From NCBI GenBank assembly GCA_900751785.1, contig CAADSM010000044.1:1-13053 (forward strand): 13,053 bases of DNA, given 5' to 3'. Each line of letters starts with the position of its first letter. The stretch's first letter is position 1. Positions 6,811-13,053 of this stretch are shown one piece after another. Under the pieces are notes generated by a model. It did not search any database. It worked only from the letters and a program-made list of their open reading frames with translations, and was not told the origin of the DNA. This stretch comes from Lachnospiraceae bacterium. Its GTDB lineage: Bacteria > Bacillota > Clostridia > Lachnospirales > Lachnospiraceae. The position numbers and the translations under genes were made by a program.

Positions 6811-9165
6811 ATGGATAACCAGAACAATAAAAATAACGATCCGAACAACAACCGGCAGGGATGGGGGATCATTCTCGTAACAACCCTGCTGGTCGCTTTT
6901 GTTGTTATGGGATTATATTCTCTGATGCAGGGAACCGGCCCGGAAGAGATCAGTTATGATAAATTTTTGAAACTGGTGGACGGCGGTGAAGTGGAAGAGG
7001 TTACCCTCAGCAGCACACGTATCTATATAACGCTGAAGGATGATGCAGGCAAGGATGATGCGAAAGACGCTGGGGACACGGCGGATGGCAGCACAGATAC
7101 TGCAGAAGACACAGCGGATGCGTCAGGAAACGCCGCGGATACATCAGAGAACACAGGAGATGCAGCGGGGAATGCCGCGGACACATCAGAGAATGCGGGA
7201 GATACTGATACTGCAGGAGATGCGGCGGGCACGTCAGAGGACACAGGAGATACAGCAGGAAATGCCGCAGATACAGCAGAAGACACAGCGGATGCGGCGG
7301 ACGGGGATTCTGCAGAGCAGGATTCCGGAGCAGACAGCATTATCAGCCAGATCGAGCAGGAGGCGCGAAGAGGCGGGAGAGAGAAAGACCCGGATTACTA
7401 CACAGGCGTGGTGAGCGACGATACACTGGCGCAGCGCCTGGAAGAGAACGGAGTCACTTTCGGGGCAGAGGTGCCTGACACTGTCGGCTCTCTCTTTTTC
7501 GAGATCTTTGTCACGGTCATCCTGCCCATCGTCCTTCTTGTCATCTTGTTTAATTTCCTTATGAAAAAGATGACCAAGGGCGGCGGCATGATGGGGATCG
7601 GCAAGAGTAATGCCAAGATGTATATGGAGAAAGAGACCGGCGTCACCTTCCAGGATGTAGCCGGTGAGGATGAGGCGAAGGAATCCCTCCAGGAGGTAGT
7701 CGACTTCCTGCACAATCCGGGAAAATACAGCGGCATCGGCGCGAAGCTGCCCAAGGGCGCTCTGCTCGTCGGACCGCCCGGAACAGGAAAGACGCTGCTG
7801 GCGAAGGCCGTGGCGGGAGAGGCGAAGGTACCGTTCTTCTCACTGTCAGGCTCTGCGTTCGTAGAAATGTATGTCGGCGTCGGAGCGTCCCGTGTGAGGG
7901 ATCTGTTCAAGCAGGCGCAGCAGCAGGCACCATGTATCGTATTTATCGATGAGATCGATGCGATCGGAAAGACACGTGATACCGCTATGGGCGGCAATGA
8001 TGAGAGGGAGCAGACGCTGAACCAGCTTCTTGCGGAGATGGACGGATTTGACACGAACAAGGGACTTCTGATCCTGGCGGCGACGAACCGTCCGGAGATC
8101 CTTGATCCGGCTCTTCTCCGCCCGGGACGTTTTGACAGACGGATCATCGTGGACAAACCGGATCTGAAGGGACGTATCGATATCCTGAAAGTACATGCCA
8201 AGGATGTAAGGATGGATGACAGCGTAGATCTTGAGGCGATCGCTCTGGCTACGTCCGGTGCGGTCGGATCGGACCTTGCCAATATGATCAATGAGGCGGC
8301 GATCAACGCCGTGAAGCACGGCAGACAGGTCGTCAGCCAGAAGGATCTGTTCGAGGCGGTGGAGGTCGTTCTTGTCGGCAAGGAGAAGAAGGACCGCATC
8401 ATGAGCAAGGAGGAGCGGAGGATCGTATCCTACCATGAGGTGGGACACGCGCTTGTGACAGCGCTCCAGAAAAATACGGAGCCTGTCCAGAAGATCACGA
8501 TCGTGCCCAGGACGATGGGCGCCCTCGGCTATGTGATGCAGACGCCGGAGGAAGAGAAGTTCCTGAATACGAAAAAGGAGCTTGAGGCGATGATCGTTGT
8601 GGCTCTCGGAGGCCGCGCCGCGGAGGAGATCGTGTTCGACACTGTGACGACAGGAGCATCCAACGATATTGAGCAGGCCACCAAGATTGCAAGGGCCATG
8701 ATCACACAGTACGGAATGTCTGAGCGTTTCGGACTGATGGGACTTGAGTCGATCCAGAACCGCTATCTGGACGGACGGGCGGTGATGAACTGCGGTGAGG
8801 CCACAGCGAGCGAGATTGACGAGGAAGTCATGCGGATGCTGAAAGCGGCTTATGAGGAGGCGAAGAAGCTCCTGAATGAAAACCGTGAAGCGCTTGACAA
8901 GATCGCGGCGTTCCTGATCGAGAAGGAAACGATCACAGGAAAAGAGTTCATGAAGATCTTCCGCGAGGTGAAAGGAATTCCGGTGCCGGAGTCTGATGAG
9001 GAGAACGAGGCGCGCAGAGAAGAGCGCATCGCGATGAAACCGGTGGAGAGCGCGGCGGAGGCAGCTGTGGAAGAAACTGCCGGTTCGGAGAAGCTTTCGG
9101 AAGAGGAATGCGCAGATGCGGAAACAGATGCTGAACAGTCTGCAGATCCGGATGAAAATGCATAG
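6811..9165 (+). CDS. ftsH: ATP-dependent zinc metalloprotease FtsH with long acidic insert
   Basis: FtsH is a hexameric membrane AAA+ protease that removes damaged or unassembled membrane proteins and short-lived regulators. The 784-residue product has an Asn-rich cytosolic tip (1-18), TM1 (~19-40), an extracytoplasmic domain (~41-226), TM2 (~227-252), an AAA+ module and a peptidase domain. Walker A is GPPGTGKT (321-328) and Walker B is IVFIDEID (376-383). The second region of homology is NRPEILDPALLRPGRFDR (426-443). Zinc-binding HEVGH is at 542-546, and the third ligand is probably Asp619 in TGASNDIEQAT. The pore motif reads MYVGVG (353-358) where Phe-Val-Gly is more usual. The extracytoplasmic domain is interrupted at about 79-173 by a low-complexity Asp/Ala/Thr/Gly insert, making the protein much longer than the usual 610-700. 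The C-terminal tail (726-784) is also acidic. Start: AGGAGG lies 6 nt before ATG 6811, just downstream of the promoter. A strong terminator follows. Confidence 0.97.
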   Translation: MDNQNNKNNDPNNNRQGWGIILVTTLLVAFVVMGLYSLMQGTGPEEISYDKFLKLVDGGEVEEVTLSSTRIYITLKDDAGKDDAKDAGDTADGSTDTAEDTADASGNAADTSENTGDAAGNAADTSENAGDTDTAGDAAGTSEDTGDTAGNAADTAEDTADAADGDSAEQDSGADSIISQIEQEARRGGREKDPDYYTGVVSDDTLAQRLEENGVTFGAEVPDTVGSLFFEIFVTVILPIVLLVILFNFLMKKMTKGGGMMGIGKSNAKMYMEKETGVTFQDVAGEDEAKESLQEVVDFLHNPGKYSGIGAKLPKGALLVGPPGTGKTLLAKAVAGEAKVPFFSLSGSAFVEMYVGVGASRVRDLFKQAQQQAPCIVFIDEIDAIGKTRDTAMGGNDEREQTLNQLLAEMDGFDTNKGLLILAATNRPEILDPALLRPGRFDRRIIVDKPDLKGRIDILKVHAKDVRMDDSVDLEAIALATSGAVGSDLANMINEAAINAVKHGRQVVSQKDLFEAVEVVLVGKEKKDRIMSKEERRIVSYHEVGHALVTALQKNTEPVQKITIVPRTMGALGYVMQTPEEEKFLNTKKELEAMIVVALGGRAAEEIVFDTVTTGASNDIEQATKIARAMITQYGMSERFGLMGLESIQNRYLDGRAVMNCGEATASEIDEEVMRMLKAAYEEAKKLLNENREALDKIAAFLIEKETITGKEFMKIFREVKGIPVPESDEENEARREERIAMKPVESAAEAAVEETAGSEKLSEEECADAETDAEQSADPDENA
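7045..7329 (+). repeat. Degenerate repeats encoding the acidic FtsH insert
   Basis: This stretch inside ftsH encodes residues ~79-173, made almost only of Ala, Asp, Thr, Gly, Ser, Glu and Asn, with two Lys and one Gln and no aromatic or aliphatic residue larger than Ala. The clearest unit is about 14 residues (42 bp): GNAADTSENTGDAA (106-119), then GNAADTSENAGDTD (120-133), with variants GTSEDTGDTA (140-149) and GNAADTAEDTADAA (150-163). The copies are degenerate in DNA (ACATCAGAGAAC, ACAGCAGAAGAC), so this is an old expansion or a still slipping one. The frame is kept throughout. Confidence 0.8.
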
Positions 9166-9186
9166 AATGAAATATAAGGCGTGATA

Positions 9187-9232
9187 AGAAGATGCCGTCA
9201 GGAGAGAAAAGTCCTGACGGCATCTTCTTTTT
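9187..9232 (+). terminator. Intrinsic terminator of ftsH
   Basis: A perfect 17-bp stem (9187-9203 with 9212-9228; core GATGCCGTCAGGA) encloses an 8-nt GAGAAAAG loop and runs into five Ts (9228-9232). It starts 21 nt after the ftsH stop and insulates the downstream GH84 gene. Confidence 0.92.
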
Positions 9233-9324
9233 GGCACAATATCCCGAATACATTTTTTATCATTTGAAGATATGTGAAAATTGAATATGAACATATAAAA
9301 GCGGACAAGGTGTATTGGTAAATA

Positions 9325-9353
9325 TTGACAAAAAAGATGGCAGGCCTTACAAT
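9325..9353 (+). promoter_or_regulatory. Sigma-A promoter of the GH84 gene
   Basis: A perfect -35 TTGACA (9325-9330), a 17-bp spacer and -10 TACAAT (9348-9353) predict a start near 9360 and a leader of about 70 nt. The leader holds a weak inverted repeat (GATCA / TGATC) and ends in AAGGAGG 5 nt before the ATG. The AT-rich stretch from 9233 to 9324 shows nothing else that I can name. Confidence 0.75.
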
Positions 9354-9429
9354 AAAATTATCTGTAGGATCATGAAATAGAAGTTCTGCGTTTTGTGATC
9401 AAAAAGGAAACAGAAAGAAGGAGGAAAAG

Positions 9430-12400
9430 ATGAAAAAATCATTGTGCAGAAAGGGACTCTGCGGATGGCTTGCGCTGTCAATGGTGACGACCGGTATGGG
9501 CGGCGGCATGGCAGTCCTGCACGCAGAGGAAGTACAGGCAGAAGAGGCTGCGGCAGTTACAGCGGACATTTATCCGAAGCCTCAGAACGAGACTTATCTC
9601 TCGGAAGAGGGAATGGGCCTGACCGACGAGGTGAACATCGTTCTCCACGGTGATCAGGAAGAAGCAGCCCTCCCGAAGCTTAAGGAAGCTCTGGCAGAGA
9701 ATGGGTATGCTTATTCAGAGGGAGAATATGACGCCTCCAAGTCCAACATCATCATCTCGTCATCGAGAGAGCACTGCGCTGAGTGCATGGAGACGGAAAG
9801 TGAGGCTCTGGACCACGTAGAGGGGTATGTACTCACATCCTCGGATGATGAGAACGCGAACGGCGACGTTACGATCGTCGGAAGCGATGTGGACGGCGCT
9901 TACTATGGAATCATGACGCTTCAGCAGATGATGGAGCAGAAGAGCGCTGAAGGAAGGATCGCAGAGGTTACGATCGAGGATTATCCGGAGATCGAGTTCC
10001 GCGGTTATATCGAAGGCTTCTACGGATATCCGTGGACACATGAAGAGCGGATGAGCCTGATGGAGGATACGGCGAAATACAAGATGAATACATACATCTA
10101 TGCGCCCAAAGACGATCCTTATCACAGGGCGAACTGGAAAGAGCTTTATCCTGAGGACCAGGCACAGCAGATCGCCGAGCTTGCACAGGCGGGACATGAG
10201 AACAATTTCAACTTCTGCTGGACGATCCATCCGGGTGCGACACTGCAGTTTAACGACACAGACTTTGATGCTCTGATCAAGAAGTATGAACAGCTCTATG
10301 ACCTCGGCGTCCGCCAGTTCGGTGTCCTGTTTGACGACACAGACGACTGGTACAACGGATCTGCTCAGGTAGCGTTTATCAACCGGATCGACGATGAGTT
10401 TGTGAAGGAAAAAGGCGATGTTAGGCCGCTGATCGTTGTCTCTGCCCGCTACAATTCGGCATGGGGACCGAGTGTAAGCTATTTCAGGCCTTATATGAGC
10501 GATCTTCACGACGATATCCAGATCATGTGGACCGGCGCTGCAACGATGTCAAACATTTCCCGCGAGGTATATGAGTGGCCGAAGACTTGGACAGGCGTGG
10601 AGAGAGATCTTGCGGTATGGTGGAACTATCCGGTAAATGATTACTGTGACGGCAAGCTGGTTATGGCTCCGCTCCACAATCTGAATCCGGATCTTGACAA
10701 TGTGACAGGCTTCTTCTCCAACCCGATGCAGCAGGCTGATGCATCCAAGGTGGCTCTGTACAGCATTGCTGATTATACATGGAATACGGACAGCTTTGAG
10801 TATATGAGCAGCTGGGAACGCGCGATTGAAGAGCTGGTGCCGGAGGCGAGCGATGCCTTCAAGCATTTCGCAGAAGATACGTCTTATCTAAAAGATGACG
10901 GCGGAAGCAGCGGTGAATTTCTTTACAATGAGTCGTGGAACAGTGTTGAACTGATCGATAACCTGAACGCTGCGATCACGAACGGAACAGATATCAGTGA
11001 GCCCGCACAGGCGCTGATGGATAAGTTTGTCCAGATCCAGGAGGATGCTGCTGCACTTGCTGAGATCGACAATGCGAATCTCCTCGAAGAGATCAATGAG
11101 CACAGAGAAGCTTATGCATCTCTCGGCGTGGCAGGCGAGAACGCGATCCTGGCTCTCCTGGCAGCGACAGACGGAGATCTGTCAGGCTGGGTGGAATACA
11201 ATGCAGCGGCACAGGAAGCGCTGAGTGATTCTAACAACCACATCATTATCAGCCTGGAAGACAGCGGGACAAAGCAGAGCGTGGCGGAAGTAGGAACACA
11301 GTATCTGAAACCGGCGGTCACCAATATCCTCAATGCGGCAGAAACCCGCATCGGCGAGTCTGCATTCGAACAGTTTGAGACGGAAGTCACAGACGCTGAC
11401 GGCACCGTAGAGTGCAGCGTAAGCCAGGATCAGGGCAAATATACGATCACGGATGCTGCAGTGACTCTGGATCCGGGAGAAGCGGTGCAGACCGCGCTGC
11501 CGAAGGCAATGCAGATCAGCAGCATTATCATGGAGGCTGACGTGACAGAAGGTCTTGCCATGGAGACGAGCCTGAACGGGCTGGAGTGGACAGAGGCTGA
11601 GACTGCTGTGGAAGACGGCGCTATGATCATGGATACACAGACAGCGGCAGCGTTTATCCGTATCGTGAATACAACTGATGATGTGCTGGAGCTGAATATC
11701 AGCAGCCTGGCAGTGTCACCGGTATATAAGGCGACACCGAGCATCTCTACATCTATGGGAACCTATCAGGATTATTCGATCGGAAAAGGCCTGGACGGAA
11801 GCATGGATACGAAATTCTGGTCCAATGCAGCTCCTTCAGCAGGAAGCTATATCCAGGTGGATCTTGGAAAGGTTATGCCGCTGTACGATATTAAGGGCTA
11901 TTTTGATATGACAGACAGCTTCGACAATGGAAAAGTGGAGATATCACAGGATGGCATCCAGTGGACAGAGATCGGTGCGATCGAGTATGAGACAGTCAAC
12001 GGCAAATATGTGACAACGAACAACGCGGAAGGCGCGATGGCAAGATATTTCCGTTTCACGAGCAATGCCAGCCAGGGCAGCTGGATCCAGCTGTTTGAGG
12101 TGGAATTTAACACAACAGTGCCGGCAGGAGATGACACAGTGATCGTTACCGAGGCAAGCAAAGGCGACGACCATGTCTATGCTGCAGACGGCGATCTTTC
12201 CACCGCATATGCTCCTGAGGCTGTAGAAGAAGGAGATTATCTCATTTACCATACTTCACGCATAACAGACATCGGCACCCTCCGCATCCTGCAGGGCGGC
12301 GAGGCGATCTGCAATGCGACAGTTTCGATCAGGACAGCAGGCTCTGAAGAATGGACAGAGATCGGCATCCTGGATGCAGCCCTCACAGAGCTTGAGATCA

Positions 12401-13053
12401 ATGACACAGTCCTGGAAGTGAAACTTACCTTCCATGAGGGAAATCCGGCTCCTGTGATCTACGAGATCATTCCTTCTGCCAGCGGAGAGGGACCGGAAGA
12501 TCCGGATCCGGACAAAGAGATCTCTACGGCAGTTCTGGAATATGCGATCGAGCTGGCGAAAGATGTAAACACAGACGGCGTTATCGATGTTGTCAAAGAG
12601 AACTTTGAGAAGGCATTACAGAATGCACAGGATATTCTCGCAAGAGTTCAGTCCGGCGACAAGACAGTGACGCAGGGTGAAGTGGATGATGCATGGCGGA
12701 ACCTGATCAAGGCAATGCAGTACATGGAGTTCAAAGAGGCAGATAAGGCTGATCTTGAGAAGGTGATCGCTCTCGCAGAAGAGATGAACAGTAATCTGGA
12801 TGCATATCTGGATGAAGGAAAACCGGCGTTTACAGCAGCTCTTGAAGAAGCAAAAGCAGTCTATGCAGACGAACTTGCAACACAGGATGAGGTAAGCAGC
12901 GCATGGAAGAACCTTCTGAATGCGATGGCGAACATGATGCTCAAGCCGGATAAAGGACTCCTGGAAGACCTGATCGCACAGGCAGAAGGGCTCAATGAGG
13001 CAGACTATGAGGCACAGAGCTTCGCAGCAATGCGTACAGCCCTTGCGGCAGCA
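9430..13053 (+). CDS. Secreted GH84 beta-N-acetylglucosaminidase, multidomain (3' end outside window)
   Basis: GH84 enzymes remove beta-linked N-acetylglucosamine by substrate-assisted catalysis. Secreted bacterial members (C. perfringens NagH/NagJ type) act on host glycans such as mucin. The frame is open for 1208 residues to the window end. A signal peptide (MKK start, hydrophobic to ~30) probably ends at LHA (30-32) or VQA (35-37). An N-terminal GH20b-like domain (~40-180) precedes the catalytic barrel (~189-480), which has EGFYGYPWTHEERM (195-208), NTYIYAPKDDPYHR and the catalytic Asp pair D302-D303 in GVLFDDTDD. MWTG, WWNYPVNDY and ADYTWN (447-452) also match the family. A helical region follows to ~620, then a beta-rich segment (~660-760), a discoidin/CBM32-like domain (~765-895), another beta-sandwich-like segment (~898-1015), an acidic Pro linker (1018-1030) and FIVAR repeats from 1034. 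A cell-wall anchor may lie past the edge. AAGGAGG sets the start. Confidence 0.94.
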   Translation, partial: MKKSLCRKGLCGWLALSMVTTGMGGGMAVLHAEEVQAEEAAAVTADIYPKPQNETYLSEEGMGLTDEVNIVLHGDQEEAALPKLKEALAENGYAYSEGEYDASKSNIIISSSREHCAECMETESEALDHVEGYVLTSSDDENANGDVTIVGSDVDGAYYGIMTLQQMMEQKSAEGRIAEVTIEDYPEIEFRGYIEGFYGYPWTHEERMSLMEDTAKYKMNTYIYAPKDDPYHRANWKELYPEDQAQQIAELAQAGHENNFNFCWTIHPGATLQFNDTDFDALIKKYEQLYDLGVRQFGVLFDDTDDWYNGSAQVAFINRIDDEFVKEKGDVRPLIVVSARYNSAWGPSVSYFRPYMSDLHDDIQIMWTGAATMSNISREVYEWPKTWTGVERDLAVWWNYPVNDYCDGKLVMAPLHNLNPDLDNVTGFFSNPMQQADASKVALYSIADYTWNTDSFEYMSSWERAIEELVPEASDAFKHFAEDTSYLKDDGGSSGEFLYNESWNSVELIDNLNAAITNGTDISEPAQALMDKFVQIQEDAAALAEIDNANLLEEINEHREAYASLGVAGENAILALLAATDGDLSGWVEYNAAAQEALSDSNNHIIISLEDSGTKQSVAEVGTQYLKPAVTNILNAAETRIGESAFEQFETEVTDADGTVECSVSQDQGKYTITDAAVTLDPGEAVQTALPKAMQISSIIMEADVTEGLAMETSLNGLEWTEAETAVEDGAMIMDTQTAAAFIRIVNTTDDVLELNISSLAVSPVYKATPSISTSMGTYQDYSIGKGLDGSMDTKFWSNAAPSAGSYIQVDLGKVMPLYDIKGYFDMTDSFDNGKVEISQDGIQWTEIGAIEYETVNGKYVTTNNAEGAMARYFRFTSNASQGSWIQLFEVEFNTTVPAGDDTVIVTEASKGDDHVYAADGDLSTAYAPEAVEEGDYLIYHTSRITDIGTLRILQGGEAICNATVSIRTAGSEEWTEIGILDAALTELEINDTVLEVKLTFHEGNPAPVIYEIIPSASGEGPEDPDPDKEISTAVLEYAIELAKDVNTDGVIDVVKENFEKALQNAQDILARVQSGDKTVTQGEVDDAWRNLIKAMQYMEFKEADKADLEKVIALAEEMNSNLDAYLDEGKPAFTAALEEAKAVYADELATQDEVSSAWKNLLNAMANMMLKPDKGLLEDLIAQAEGLNEADYEAQSFAAMRTALAAA
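12529..13053 (+). repeat. FIVAR-type helical repeats in the GH84 protein (third copy cut off)
   Basis: Three homologous ~70-residue helical units start near residues 1034, 1104 and 1174; the last is cut by the window end. Shared features are a leading LE.. or LL..LI helix with an AE or AKD step, an acidic NF..AL..A helix, and a closing DDAW-NLI-AM or SSAWKNLLNAM motif. FIVAR modules are found in cell-wall and extracellular matrix-binding proteins and often act as spacers or surface adhesion modules. More copies may follow outside the window. Confidence 0.75.

Noticed and set aside
7045..7329. Considered as a CRISPR or minisatellite outside coding sequence
   Set aside because: The units are degenerate, lack spacers and keep the FtsH frame, so it is a coding repeat.
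7023..7340. 105-codon Ser/Ala/Val frame opposite the FtsH repeat insert
   Set aside because: It exists only because the repeat DNA is open in several frames; no start signals are seen.
7846..9294. 482-codon open frame on the minus strand opposite ftsH
   Set aside because: It is antisense to a fully conserved FtsH, Arg/His/Leu-rich with no recognisable domain, no ribosome site, and it runs through the ftsH terminator. It is a codon-bias shadow.
9371..9400. GATCA...TGATC inverted repeat in the GH84 leader as a possible operator
   Set aside because: Only 5 bp per arm, with a 19-nt gap and no match to a catabolite-control or other site I can name; too weak to call.
9760..10509. 249-codon minus-strand frame inside the GH84 gene
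   Set aside because: It is antisense to the conserved catalytic domain and has no start signals or known motifs.

Overview
The window reads as chromosomal DNA of a gut-type Clostridia, most likely Lachnospiraceae (Dorea / Mediterraneibacter / Blautia-like). This is an inference from moderate GC, strong GGAGG ribosome sites, sigma-A type promoters, a UPF0371 protein, and a large secreted GH84 glycosidase with FIVAR repeats. Six protein genes are supported. No tRNA, rRNA, CRISPR array, transposase or phage gene is visible.

Layout. (1) 1-1490, minus: a half-size ABC exporter, cut by the window start before Walker B. (2) 1491-1802: a divergent control region. Two promoters face away from each other over one shared -35 site, followed by a ~100-bp palindromic repeat (copy A) and a second hairpin in the dus leader. 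(3) 1803-3310, plus: a tRNA-dihydrouridine synthase and a PAP2-family membrane phosphatase, 11 nt apart and probably one operon. (4) 3314-3381: a very long hairpin between convergent genes. (5) 3384-4994, minus: pyrG (CTP synthase). Its leader holds a second copy (B) of the palindromic repeat, followed by six Ts, so it looks like a terminator or attenuator. (6) 5192-6670, minus: a UPF0371/DUF1846 protein of unknown function. (7) 6811-9165, plus: ftsH, transcribed divergently from the UPF0371 gene, with a strong terminator at 9187-9232. (8) 9430 to the window end, plus: a secreted multidomain GH84 beta-N-acetylglucosaminidase with its own consensus promoter, still open at the right edge.

How the parts relate. 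Most genes are housekeeping: CTP supply, tRNA modification, lipid-phosphate turnover and membrane proteostasis. The GH84 enzyme is the accessory item. It probably trims N-acetylglucosamine from host or mucin glycans outside the cell, with C-terminal modules for carbohydrate and surface contact.

No complete new multi-gene system is evident. The least ordinary signals are the palindromic repeat family sitting in two gene leaders (one copy inside 9-bp direct repeats), the ~95-residue acidic low-complexity insert in the extracytoplasmic part of FtsH, and the shared -35 of the divergent promoters.
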